Assembly: GCA_035533815.1 (NCBI GenBank)
Contig: DATLTB010000028.1
Location: forward strand, 1 to 33,166
Direction of reading: 5' to 3'
Length of the DNA: 33,166 nucleotides
DNA from: JANWKA01 sp035533815
Lineage (GTDB): Bacteria; Bacteroidota; Bacteroidia; Chitinophagales; Chitinophagaceae
Shown: in pieces, positions 23,762-32,694 of the stretch
How the letters are laid out: each line of letters begins with the position of its first letter
Position numbering within the stretch: the stretch's first letter is position 1
Position numbers and translations under genes: made by a program
Notes under the pieces: model-generated
The model's input: only the letters and a program-made list of their open reading frames with translations
The model's database searches: none
What the model was told of the DNA's origin: nothing

Positions 23762-25255
23762 ATGAAATACTTTCTTGGATATGATATTGGCTCTTCATCA
23801 GTAAAAGCGACCCTCCTGGAAGGGGAAAGCGGCATATCGCGGGCAGCAGCATTTTCTCCTGATCAGGAGATGCCGATCCAGTCTCCCCAGCCGGGCTGGG
23901 CAGAACAGGACCCTGACCTTTGGTGGGAGGAGCTGGTCCATGCCACGCAAAAGCTCCGTCAGCAGGTTGCTTTTGGAGCCGGGGATATCCTTGCCATCGG
24001 TATTTCATACCAGATGCACGGACTGGTGTGTGTGGACCGGAAAGGTCAGGTGCTCCGCCCGGCAATCATCTGGTGTGACAGCCGGGCGGTTCAGCTGGGA
24101 AACCAGGCTGGGGAAGCACTCGGCAAATCGTTTTGCCAGCATCATTACCTGAATGCTCCGGGAAATTTTACGGCTTCTAAGCTGGCCTGGGTAAAGGAAA
24201 ACGAACCAGCGATTTTTGACCGGACAGAAAAAATCCTGTTGCCTGGCGATTATATTGCCATGAAGATGACTGGGGAAATGGCCACTACGATTTCAGGACT
24301 GTCAGAAGGTATTTTCTGGGATTTTCAGCAAAGATCGTTGGCGACTGAGTTGATGCATTACTATGGGATCGGAGATCAAAAACTGGCTAAAGTCCTGAAC
24401 AGTTTTTCCATTCAGGGCCAGCTTGTCAAAAGCGCAGCGGATATCCTGGGAATTTCCCAAGGGGTTCCGGTCACCTACCGGGCTGGTGACCAACCCAATA
24501 ACGCCTGGTCGCTCCAGGTGCTTAATCCGGGAGAAGTGGCGGCTGCTGCCGGGACCAGCGGGGTGATTTATGGTATTCTGGATTCTCCCCGGTTTGATGA
24601 CCGGTCCCGGGTGAATGCTTTTGTCCATGTAAATGATACTCCAGAAGATCCCAGAATCGGCATGCTCATGTGTATCAATGGTTGTGGAATCCTTTATAGC
24701 TGGTTGCGTAAAGTAACCGGGGGGCTGTCTTATGAAGCAATGAATGGCCTGGCAGCAAAAGTTGGTCCGGGAAGCGGCGGCCTGGTTTGTATTCCATTCG
24801 GGAACGGGGCGGAAAGGATACTGGATAACCAGGAACCGGGGGGCGGTATGGTTGGTTTGGACCTGAACCGTCATGGACAAGCGCACCTCCTTCGTGCAGC
24901 CCAGGAAGGGATCGGCTTTGCATTCCGGCATGGATTGCAAATTATGAAAAGCACGGGCATGCAGGCTTCTATCATCCGGGCCGGGCATGCCAATATGTTT
25001 TTAAGCCCGGTATTCCGGGAAATCTTTGTTCAGGTCACAGGAGCCGCCTTAGAATTATATGAAACAGATGGAGCAACCGGTGCTGCCCGGGCTGCAGGGT
25101 TGGGTGTGGGCTTTTATAAAAACAGTAAGGAGAGTTTCCGCGGGATGCGGAAACTGGCAGTCCTGGAGCCAGACCCCCGGCTTGCAGACCAGTATGAAAC
25201 GGCTTTTCAGCGATGGGAAACGGTTCTCCTGCATATGCAGGAAATTCCCCGTTGA
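23762..25255 (+). CDS. xylB: Xylulokinase (FGGY family)
   Basis: A carbohydrate kinase of the FGGY family that phosphorylates D-xylulose to xylulose 5-phosphate, an entry to the pentose phosphate pathway. The N-terminal phosphate motif is FLGYDIGSSSVKATLL, followed by the xylulokinase-type QPGWAEQDPDLWWE and the substrate region ISYQMHGLVCVD with IIWCDSRAV. The second ATP-binding lobe has AGDQPNNAWSL, AAAGTSGVIYG and the C-terminal IIRAGHANMFLSPVFREIF with GAARAAGLG. The 497-residue length is normal. It closes the symporter operon. No xylose isomerase gene is in the window, so xylulose may come from elsewhere, or the substrate may be a related ketopentose. Confidence 0.9.
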   Translation: MKYFLGYDIGSSSVKATLLEGESGISRAAAFSPDQEMPIQSPQPGWAEQDPDLWWEELVHATQKLRQQVAFGAGDILAIGISYQMHGLVCVDRKGQVLRPAIIWCDSRAVQLGNQAGEALGKSFCQHHYLNAPGNFTASKLAWVKENEPAIFDRTEKILLPGDYIAMKMTGEMATTISGLSEGIFWDFQQRSLATELMHYYGIGDQKLAKVLNSFSIQGQLVKSAADILGISQGVPVTYRAGDQPNNAWSLQVLNPGEVAAAAGTSGVIYGILDSPRFDDRSRVNAFVHVNDTPEDPRIGMLMCINGCGILYSWLRKVTGGLSYEAMNGLAAKVGPGSGGLVCIPFGNGAERILDNQEPGGGMVGLDLNRHGQAHLLRAAQEGIGFAFRHGLQIMKSTGMQASIIRAGHANMFLSPVFREIFVQVTGAALELYETDGATGAARAAGLGVGFYKNSKESFRGMRKLAVLEPDPRLADQYETAFQRWETVLLHMQEIPR

Positions 25256-25669
25256 TGCACATGTATTATCGGAAAATACGCCGACAAATCCCTCATTATT
25301 TTTATGATTGTTTGATCAATACCGGGCAGAAAGGATAATCTGCGGGGATGGTGAAATTGCCATTGGGTCCAGATTAATCAGCACTATTAAGCCAAATAAG
25401 GGATGGGAAATGGGCTCTATCCTAAGGGATTTTTAAGGTATTTGGGCATTTGGTGAATAAAGGATTTTACCAGAAAGTAGTACGGCCTATTTGGGTGAAT
25501 TAAGAGTTCAAATTTAACAGGGGGTAGCCCAGGCTTCTTTGCTTCACCCGGTCTAATGTCTTCAGTTATGCCGGCTTTGAATGACTTTTTACCTGTAGCT
25601 GGTTGGGCTATCTCGGCCATCTCGGAAAGGCCTGATTATTATTCGGGTCGTTTCAGTGAATTTCTTCCC
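25256..25669. other. 414-base intergenic region without a recognisable gene
   Basis: The region separates the convergent xylB and porin genes. A 67-codon minus-strand frame at 25417-25620 has no family I recognise. No strong terminator, tRNA or repeat is visible; a weak palindrome around TTCCCTTAGGAA near 25664-25675 could assist termination of the porin transcript. Confidence 0.4.
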
Positions 25670-26956
25670 TTAGGAATTAAATGCAAGGGTGAGTAACAAG
25701 GTAGCCACAAGCGCATTCGGATATTGTCCGCCTGGGTGCACGATATATTGGATATCTGGTTTTAAGCCAAACCAGGGGATGAGATTAATTCTATAAAATG
25801 TTTCCAGGTTCACCTCATCATGATATGGCAGATTAAGTGCCGGACTGAGGTTCCCGAATTGAGCGCTGAATCCAACTTCATCATTTGGTCGTTTTAGGGA
25901 AAAACCTGTCCATGCCAAGCCCCCGCCAATATGCTTGTAAATGGGAGTAATGGAAGAATCAGCACGGGTGTATTCAAGGAAAAGACGAAGACCGCGATTT
26001 ACATTTTTTGACGATTTGGGTATCCATAAGGTCTGGTTAAAGATCAGATAGATTCCTGATGTGCCATCCTGGGCATTTCCGTTAAATTTATGGAAGATCC
26101 CAGTGTGTTTCCACAATCCCAACTTCAAATTACCATCATTTCCTAAAATGGGAAAATTGCCCCAGGTCAGCCCTGATTCACTCATCAGTAATTCGCCATG
26201 AAGTGTGGGCTGAACAGATGCTGGGTCGCCGTAAAAATCAAGGAATCGATCACTTTTATTGGCATCATACACAGAAAAATTGGAGTATACCAGTTTATTG
26301 GGGGTGAAAAAGAGATTTATGCTTGGCATTGGGTCAGGAAATGTCGGAAAGACAAATAATGTGGGGGTGACCTGAGTTGAACTGTTGATGAATTCCAGGC
26401 CGTTGTCAATTACGCTGAATTCGGCATTGGCATCAACCTTTCCGATTTTTACCCGAAGTTTTTTATTGAAAAATTCCTGTTGATACCAGATTTCCAGTAT
26501 CTGAAGAAAAGGCGCTGCATTATGTTTGTCAAAAACCTGAAAATCCCCGATCAGCGTCATTGTCGGGTTATCCCAGCTATGGTCTTCCAAATCCCAATAG
26601 ACCGTACCTCCGGCAATACCCAGTAATTGCTGAAGGTCTATATTCATGTTTACATCGAATGTGGATGCAAAGGCGCTTCCGCTACGTTTGCCTCCCCTGA
26701 AGTTATAATAGGATTCCAGCGTTTCGCTAAACCCAAAACTAAGGCCATGTTCTTTAAGGGAACCCAAAAATCCTTTCCGTGGTGGAGAAGAGCTGCTATC
26801 GAATCCCTTGAATTCGGGTCTATGAATAAGGTTTAAAACATTTGGCGGTTCAATTTGTTTATCCTCTGAAACTATTATGGACTGGGCAGGAGAAAAAAAA
26901 GGTAAAACGATCAGACCTAACAGAGTAAAAAATGCTTTAAAGGGTGTTAGACCCAT
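25670..26956 (-). CDS. OprB-like carbohydrate-selective porin
   Basis: A predicted outer-membrane beta-barrel of the OprB carbohydrate porin family. Residues 1-25 form a signal peptide (PFFSPAQ near the cleavage). The body alternates polar and aromatic residues as expected for beta strands. Family hallmarks are SETLESYYNFRGGKRSGSAF near the N-terminus, GKVDANAEFS in the middle, and the C-terminal LKPDIQYIVHPGGQYPNALV, a form of the PD-Q-xx-PG motif of this family, ending in a hydrophobic residue run. Sugar diffusion through the outer membrane is the likely role. The gene is monocistronic, opposite in strand to the symporter operon. The exact substrate is unknown. Confidence 0.9.
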   Translation of the reverse strand: MGLTPFKAFFTLLGLIVLPFFSPAQSIIVSEDKQIEPPNVLNLIHRPEFKGFDSSSSPPRKGFLGSLKEHGLSFGFSETLESYYNFRGGKRSGSAFASTFDVNMNIDLQQLLGIAGGTVYWDLEDHSWDNPTMTLIGDFQVFDKHNAAPFLQILEIWYQQEFFNKKLRVKIGKVDANAEFSVIDNGLEFINSSTQVTPTLFVFPTFPDPMPSINLFFTPNKLVYSNFSVYDANKSDRFLDFYGDPASVQPTLHGELLMSESGLTWGNFPILGNDGNLKLGLWKHTGIFHKFNGNAQDGTSGIYLIFNQTLWIPKSSKNVNRGLRLFLEYTRADSSITPIYKHIGGGLAWTGFSLKRPNDEVGFSAQFGNLSPALNLPYHDEVNLETFYRINLIPWFGLKPDIQYIVHPGGQYPNALVATLLLTLAFNS

Positions 26957-27429
26957 TGGTCAATTTGATTATTTACGGGCAAAGTAAGTCGTTTAATTTC
27001 TTGTAAAAAATAAAGATGGAACCTCTTTCAGACCGGATCATTTATTCATGTCGTCCCCATTTGCGGAGTAATCAAAGGTGTTCCTGTTATATTGGTTGGT
27101 TATAAATGATTCATCATTTATTCCAATATAGGCCCATATTGTATTGATCTCCAGTACTTTAAGTTGGGGGCAGGAGGATTAAGAAATTTTTGGAAATCCC
27201 TAAACAAATTTGCCGGTATTTATGTTTTTCTTTCCCCTGAACTTTTGAGGAACTTTACTTCCGGTCTGCATATTATAACCTGGTCCATTGATGATCTCAT
27301 CGGGAGAACCGTTAAATGGTTTCGCGGTAATATTGCAGCTTGCCCAGACCCGGTGAAAAATCAATGAGTCCAGTTACCGGGGAGAAAGAATTCTGTTGGC
27401 CAACAGTCTGTAAAATCCCTCTCCAGGTT
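26957..27429. other. 473-base intergenic region, no confident gene
   Basis: The region follows the C1 peptidase gene and precedes the porin gene on the minus strand. The part next to 26957 should hold the porin promoter: TTACTTTG on the minus strand near 26980-26987 is a one-mismatch -7 element. Short open frames exist on both strands around 27164-27370, but neither has a recognisable domain or a convincing start. No RNA gene is seen. Confidence 0.4.
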
Positions 27430-28617
27430 TCAGATTCCGATCTTCTGTTTGATATCCTCAGGTATGGCGCTTTTATTGACCATGAATGAAGTGGTTTTGT
27501 ATTTTACATAATCTTTACTGACATACAGGTAACCTTTATAAATATTATTCGTTCCCCAGGAGTTCTTGACGATATACCATTGTTTCCCAGTCTGGTCTTT
27601 GGCAATTCCGGTGATCTGCATTCCGTGGTCATCGGTGGTTTGATAGTCATCAAAAGCTTCCTGGCGGAGTTGGGGGGTGATGTCCAATTCAGGTTTGGGA
27701 CCGTCAAACATATCAGCACGCTCTTCCGGGGTCATTTCCCGGAAACTGGTTTCCGGCACATAGGCAATTCCGCTTTTCCAGCTGAAGTATTTTTCACTCA
27801 CATCGGCTCCCCAGGCAACAGTATACCCATGTTGCAGGGCATAATCAATGATTGCAGTCATGTCATCCATGGGGATGTTCCAGTCATGCTGGAACTCCCA
27901 GTTATCAGGCACCAGCATCATCGATTTCTTCCAATAAGGGGTGTTTGTCTGGGAAATGAATTCAATATAATTATCCGGTTTTAAGGCAACTACATCTTTG
28001 GCAAAAGTCATCGGGGTATATACTTTACCCTGGTAATTGAATGTGGTGGGTACCACTCCCAGGTAGGTGTCCAGCACTTTGGAGAAGGCGTCTTTCCATA
28101 CCGGGGTCAGTTTACCATGATTGGGTGCTTTAATCACCTGGTCGAGCATCCCCTTCAGGATGGCCATCATTTCCCCGAAATCATTTTGTTTTGTGCCGTA
28201 ATTGAGACCGGTATATTCAGTTTCCGGGATAGCGCCATACCTGGCGAACATATTGATCACATCGTGAGGTTCACCACCATCTCCCCAGCTGACCGCCCCA
28301 TGCATCCGGACATAGTTCTCGGCTTTTTCCATGTAGGCACACCGGGCTGAATAGATCGGCGACAAATGGATATCCGGTCCGCCTGCCTTGATCATTTCCG
28401 ATTCCAGGAAGGAGTTGGTGGAATAGCTCCAGCAGGTCCCGGAGGCCGCCTGGTTTTCAACCGGGGTGGCTTCTGCATTGACTACCGTGGTGAACTGAAA
28501 GCCGGCTTTGGAATTGTCGGATTGGTTGTTGATGATCCTGTTTTTCAGGTCAACCTGCGCAACAACAGATGCCACTGTTCCGATAAGGATAAACAGCAGC
28601 AGGCTAATTTTTTTCAT
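27430..28617 (-). CDS. Exported C1 family cysteine peptidase (bleomycin hydrolase/PepC-like)
   Basis: A papain-fold aminopeptidase related to bleomycin hydrolase and PepC. Catalytic residues are visible: C62 in QAASGTCWSYSTNSFLESEM, H331 in TTDDHGMQITG and N352 in IVKNSWGT, giving an intact triad. Unlike the cytosolic PepC enzymes it has a clear signal peptide (residues 1-20, LLFILIGTVASVVAQ), so it should act in the periplasm or be a lipid-free secreted protein. At 395 residues it is shorter than PepC (about 440). Its ATG at 28617 is preceded by a good -7 element at 28663-28670. It is monocistronic and divergent from the epimerase gene. Scavenging of peptides is the likely role. Confidence 0.93.
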   Translation of the reverse strand: MKKISLLLFILIGTVASVVAQVDLKNRIINNQSDNSKAGFQFTTVVNAEATPVENQAASGTCWSYSTNSFLESEMIKAGGPDIHLSPIYSARCAYMEKAENYVRMHGAVSWGDGGEPHDVINMFARYGAIPETEYTGLNYGTKQNDFGEMMAILKGMLDQVIKAPNHGKLTPVWKDAFSKVLDTYLGVVPTTFNYQGKVYTPMTFAKDVVALKPDNYIEFISQTNTPYWKKSMMLVPDNWEFQHDWNIPMDDMTAIIDYALQHGYTVAWGADVSEKYFSWKSGIAYVPETSFREMTPEERADMFDGPKPELDITPQLRQEAFDDYQTTDDHGMQITGIAKDQTGKQWYIVKNSWGTNNIYKGYLYVSKDYVKYKTTSFMVNKSAIPEDIKQKIGI

Positions 28618-28662
28618 AAAAAAGAGGATTTAGTTGGAGATAATAGGCACCCAAAAATAATA

Positions 28663-28670
28663 CAAATTTA
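28663..28670 (-). promoter_or_regulatory. Promoter -7 element of the C1 peptidase gene
   Basis: On the minus strand the sequence reads TAAATTTG, a full match to the Bacteroidota TAnnTTTG element, 46 bases before the ATG at 28617. A well-matched -33 TTTG box is not obvious. A small inverted repeat ATCCT/AGGAT lies upstream at 28682-28693. Confidence 0.4.
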
Positions 28671-28759
28671 ATTTCCGGTTCATCCTTTAGGATAAATGGA
28701 AGGGAAGTCGCTGGAATTTTATAAAACAATGTACTTTAGTGCATAAAGTATTTCAAATA

Positions 28760-29713
28760 ATGACATTTAAAGTGGAGGAAATAAAGGAGAACGGACTGGA
28801 CATGATCCGCATGTCCCAGTTCAGCCATGGTCATTCCGTGGATTTGGTGCCTTCTCAGGGTGCTATGTGGCATGCCTGGCGCATACCAAGGGGGGGTGGA
28901 ATAGTTAACTTACTTGACTCTTACAAAAGCCTGGAGGATTGCCGCTCCGGTCTACGGGAAAGTTTCCGGGGAGTGAAGCTGAGCCCTTTTGCATGCAGAC
29001 TGAAGGATGGGGAATACCTGTTTGAAGGGAACTCATTTCGGATTGCTAAACGCTTAAACACCGGAGAAGCCCATCATGGATTGCTATATGATCAACCCTT
29101 TGACGTTCAATCCATCCGTGTTGACGCGCAAAAAGCTTCGGTAAAGTTATTGGCCCGGTATGCAGGGGATGACGCAGGATACCCCTTCCCTTATACCTGT
29201 TCCATAAATTTTGATTTATATGCCGGTAACTGCCTGGTAGTACAAACGGAAATCATCAATCAGTCGGCTCATTGCATGCCATTGATGGATGGCTGGCACC
29301 CGTATTTCAGGACCGGTTCTCCCATAGATGCGCTGGAATTCCGGTTATCCGCCCGGGTCATCCTGGAAATGGATGACCGGCTCATCCCCACTGGTAGTCA
29401 ATTAGCTTATAAAGAATCCGGTCATTACAGGAAAATTGGTGCCATGCACCTGGATACCGCCTTCCTGTTGGATTTTTCCCAGCCCCAACCCTTGTTTGAG
29501 CTCAGGGATCCGATCAAGGGGATTTCCATCTTCCTGGAACCGGAACCTTCCTACCCCCTATTGCAAATGTTCACTCCTATTTCCAGGGAAAGCATAGCCC
29601 TGGAACCTTTGAGCGGAGCGCCTGATGCCTTTCACAATAAAATTGGCCTGGAAGTGCTGGGGCCGGGGCAGAAGAAGCAATTCCGTTTCCGGGTTTATGC
29701 TCATTCCTTGTAA
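28760..29713 (+). CDS. Aldose 1-epimerase family protein (galactose-mutarotase-like)
   Basis: A beta-sandwich protein of the aldose 1-epimerase superfamily, which interconverts alpha and beta anomers of sugars. The two active-site histidines fit AHHGLLYDQPFDV and MDGWHPYFRTG, and the catalytic glutamate fits IALEPLSGAPDAFHN. I chose the ATG at 28760, giving 317 residues, over an in-frame GTG at 28739, because the conserved region begins soon after. No signal peptide is seen, so it acts in the cytoplasm. It is encoded 110 bases before the secreted GH36-like enzyme on the same strand and may process the sugar that enzyme releases. Whether the substrate is galactose, glucose or a phosphorylated hexose cannot be told. 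Confidence 0.88.
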   Translation: MTFKVEEIKENGLDMIRMSQFSHGHSVDLVPSQGAMWHAWRIPRGGGIVNLLDSYKSLEDCRSGLRESFRGVKLSPFACRLKDGEYLFEGNSFRIAKRLNTGEAHHGLLYDQPFDVQSIRVDAQKASVKLLARYAGDDAGYPFPYTCSINFDLYAGNCLVVQTEIINQSAHCMPLMDGWHPYFRTGSPIDALEFRLSARVILEMDDRLIPTGSQLAYKESGHYRKIGAMHLDTAFLLDFSQPQPLFELRDPIKGISIFLEPEPSYPLLQMFTPISRESIALEPLSGAPDAFHNKIGLEVLGPGQKKQFRFRVYAHSL

Positions 29714-29823
29714 GGGTAGTTCCCGGACTGGTCGGTGGATGGGTATTTCGTTTTTCTTTTCAAAAGAACCTTCATGTATCAGATATTCGTGCTTATTTTT
29801 AACCGGCTCAAATCCATTTTCAG

Positions 29824-32694
29824 ATGTACAGGTTATCCACCTTACTGGTTTCAGTAGTCATTTTGATCTTCACCGGGAACATCTGCCTGGCGCAGCAGGT
29901 GATTGAATCCGTTCACCATTCAGGGGATTCCCTGGTGTTTTCGCTGTCCAATGATAAAGTCATCCAGCAGGTCATTATCAGAGACAGCCTCCTGGCAGAG
30001 GATGACCTGAGTGGCAGGTCCGGCTGGCTGGCAACATATGGTACCCGGGACCATGGGGTCCGTACGGACGGCGGGTTTGCCCTGAAAATGATGTGGACCG
30101 ACTGGAGTGCTCCCGGTAAAATATTTAATGGGGATCTGCAGCTTACCCTGACAAAAAAGGATTACCAGTATACGGGTTATCTTTTCCGGGATGAAAACAA
30201 CGGCGGCAAGATACTGGAGCTTTATTTTCAACCGTTCGACCCGGAAAATACCGTTGACCTGCGTCTTGATTATGAGTTGCTGCCTGGTAAATTCTACAGC
30301 AAAAGACGGGTAGTTGTCCGGGATACCATCCTGCATAAGGATTGGCTGGAGGAATTCATATCCAGGCAGGGAAATATTACCGATGAACGGCCTGGAGGCC
30401 ATGACAATGCGGCCATGATCCGGGCAGAGGGCGGATCTACCTATCAACAGGTCAATGAGCAGGTATCCGGACAACAGGAGAATAACCGGATCATCAAAAA
30501 AGGGGCATTCGGACAACCCTGTGCCGTGGATTTTGCAGGAGGGGGGGTGTTTTTCGGCATCGAATATCCGGCTGCTGATAATGATATTTCCAGGAAGAAC
30601 GCCCGCACTTTTTATATCCGGTGTATTGAACTCATCGGTACGGTGGTCAGGCAACCCTGGGTGAAGAGCCAGTGGGTGGTGGAGGGATTGGCCCCGGATC
30701 AGCACATCAAAGACTGGTTCTTCAATTACCTTCCTGATATCCAGGTGGCTCCCAACAAACCCTATGCCCTGTATAACAGCTGGTATGATCTTCGGTCCCC
30801 CTTGTATCCCGGTGTAGCGCCTGATCATGTGATGAATGAAAAGAATATTCTGCACATCATACACCTTTTCCGAAAAAATATGATTGACCGGTACCATATA
30901 CACCTGGATGCTTTTGTGCTGGACGATGGCTGGGACACCTATGACAGTGATTGGGTGCTGAGGTCTTCCACTTTTCCCCATGGACTGGCTCCAATTGTCG
31001 ATTCCCTGAAAGTGCTGGGTACCACCCTGGGCATGTGGTTTGGGCCCACCGGCGGGTATTCCTTCCGCATGCGGAGGATCAGCTGGATGAAGGCACATGG
31101 CTATGAAACTGTGGGAAGCACTCCCAATGATGAGATGATGGATATTGCCGGACCCAGGTATAGCAGACTCTTAAGGCGGAGGACCAGCAGCTTTGACCGG
31201 CAGGGGGTGGGATATTTCAAATGGGACGGCATTCAGTTTTCATCCAGTGAGCCAGGGAATGGTCACCCGGTAGGTTACCATTCCCGACGGGCGGCTCTGG
31301 AAAAAGTGATCGCCATGTGCAGGGCGGTGCGAGCCGTCAACCCGGAAACTTATCTGAATATTACCTCCGGAACATGGCTCAGCCCCTGGTGGTTGAAATA
31401 TGCCAACCAGATCTGGATGCAGGGGGAGGATTACGGTTATGCAGATGTGCCTTCAATCAATGCCAGGGATGCTGCGGTAACCTACAAGGATTATGTATTA
31501 TATGATGATCTGCACAACCAGGATGTGTGGTTCCCTGTGTCCAATATGATGACCCATGGGATCATTAAAGGTGACCTGGCCAATCTGGGTGGTCAGGATG
31601 ATCCGCTGGACCGGTTCACGGATGATGCGGTGCTGTATTTCGGCAGGGGAGTATCCATGTATGAGATGTATATCTCCCCGGATCTGCTCAATCCGGGGGA
31701 ATGGAATGCCCTCAGCAGCACACTGAACTGGGCCAGGGACCGCTTTAAAGTCATGGAAAAGACCTACATGATCGGCGGAGACCCTACCCTCGGCCAGGCT
31801 TATGGCTACGTCCATTTCCTGGGGGATAGCGGGATCATCGCCATCCGAAACCCGGTCATGCTGCCTTCCGAGATCACCCTAAAACTTGATCCTGGTCAGG
31901 GATTGGATCGTAAAGCGGGTTCCCTGGTTCTGGAAAGGATTTATCCGGATCATTGGATATCCCCGGTGATCTATGCGGCAGGAGCCCGGGTCTCCTTGCC
32001 CCTGAGCGGATATACCACTGCTGTCTATGAATTATATCCCCTGGAACAGGCGGATAAACCCCTTCTGGCCGGGGTCACCTATGACCAGGACAGTACCCGG
32101 GGGGATGCGTATTCATTCCATGTACTGAAAGTCGGCCCGGAAGTGCACCTGCTGAATCCCTGGATGGTCCGCAGCCTGAAAGCAAATGGGCAGGCGCAGG
32201 ACCTGAATCATATCCATATGCATTTTCCTGAGGCAGACAGCATTATCAGTAAGTTCCATCTGACCTTCCGCAGGAATAGTTGCCGGGCTTCCATTCATTT
32301 GGATCCACATGATGTACATCCACGGTATGTCCTTTTCCTTCGCCCTGAACCACCAGATAGGGGGAAAAAATTTCCGGAAGCTGAACTATTGGTGGATGGC
32401 AAAAAGGTGCAACCAACCCTTCAGATACAGAATGGAACATGGGCCTGTTATTCCATAGTGATGAAGCAGGGAGGAAAGCATGTCATCCTTTTTAAACTGG
32501 TAAATCCGGATGCGGGCACAGGATGGAAGGGAAGCGGGGATATCTGGATTGAATCTAAACAGACTCAACCGGATGAGCGTATGGTGATCTATAACCGCCG
32601 GACTTTACAGGAAAGGCCTGAACTTCCGGCTCCCTGGAAAGGGCATGAACTCCTGATCGGCCGGGAGCTGGGGACCGGAGGCCTGGGATTTTAA
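29824..32694 (+). CDS. Secreted GH36-like (clan GH-D) glycosidase of unassigned family
   Basis: A 956-residue exported protein with a signal peptide (VILIFTGNICLAQ) and a central TIM barrel of the alpha-galactosidase type. The barrel holds LDDGWDTYDSDW (D367-D368), FPHGLAPIVDSLKVLGTTLGMWFGP, and YFKWDG, where D468 sits in the position of the GH36 nucleophile. WMQGEDYG follows with E535/D536, one of which could be the acid/base like the second aspartate of GH36. An N-terminal beta supersandwich (residues of about 30-300) and C-terminal beta domains (about 690-956) flank it. I infer retaining alpha-galactosidase or alpha-N-acetylgalactosaminidase-like activity; the exact family is uncertain. 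The neighbouring mutarotase suits sugar release. Confidence 0.78.
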   Translation: MYRLSTLLVSVVILIFTGNICLAQQVIESVHHSGDSLVFSLSNDKVIQQVIIRDSLLAEDDLSGRSGWLATYGTRDHGVRTDGGFALKMMWTDWSAPGKIFNGDLQLTLTKKDYQYTGYLFRDENNGGKILELYFQPFDPENTVDLRLDYELLPGKFYSKRRVVVRDTILHKDWLEEFISRQGNITDERPGGHDNAAMIRAEGGSTYQQVNEQVSGQQENNRIIKKGAFGQPCAVDFAGGGVFFGIEYPAADNDISRKNARTFYIRCIELIGTVVRQPWVKSQWVVEGLAPDQHIKDWFFNYLPDIQVAPNKPYALYNSWYDLRSPLYPGVAPDHVMNEKNILHIIHLFRKNMIDRYHIHLDAFVLDDGWDTYDSDWVLRSSTFPHGLAPIVDSLKVLGTTLGMWFGPTGGYSFRMRRISWMKAHGYETVGSTPNDEMMDIAGPRYSRLLRRRTSSFDRQGVGYFKWDGIQFSSSEPGNGHPVGYHSRRAALEKVIAMCRAVRAVNPETYLNITSGTWLSPWWLKYANQIWMQGEDYGYADVPSINARDAAVTYKDYVLYDDLHNQDVWFPVSNMMTHGIIKGDLANLGGQDDPLDRFTDDAVLYFGRGVSMYEMYISPDLLNPGEWNALSSTLNWARDRFKVMEKTYMIGGDPTLGQAYGYVHFLGDSGIIAIRNPVMLPSEITLKLDPGQGLDRKAGSLVLERIYPDHWISPVIYAAGARVSLPLSGYTTAVYELYPLEQADKPLLAGVTYDQDSTRGDAYSFHVLKVGPEVHLLNPWMVRSLKANGQAQDLNHIHMHFPEADSIISKFHLTFRRNSCRASIHLDPHDVHPRYVLFLRPEPPDRGKKFPEAELLVDGKKVQPTLQIQNGTWACYSIVMKQGGKHVILFKLVNPDAGTGWKGSGDIWIESKQTQPDERMVIYNRRTLQERPELPAPWKGHELLIGRELGTGGLGF

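Noticed and set aside
25417..25620. A 67-codon minus-strand frame downstream of xylB
   Set aside because: No recognised family, no flanking inverted repeats and no transposase motif, so neither a gene nor an insertion-sequence remnant can be claimed.
27164..27367. A 67-codon plus-strand frame, and a minus-strand frame over the same bases
   Set aside because: Both look vaguely protein-like but neither has a domain, a convincing start or an operon context; two competing frames argue against either being real.
29920..31098. A 392-codon minus-strand frame antisense to the GH36-like gene
   Set aside because: It is a shadow of a well-supported gene, has no signal of its own and no recognisable domain; long antisense frames are common in DNA of this codon usage.
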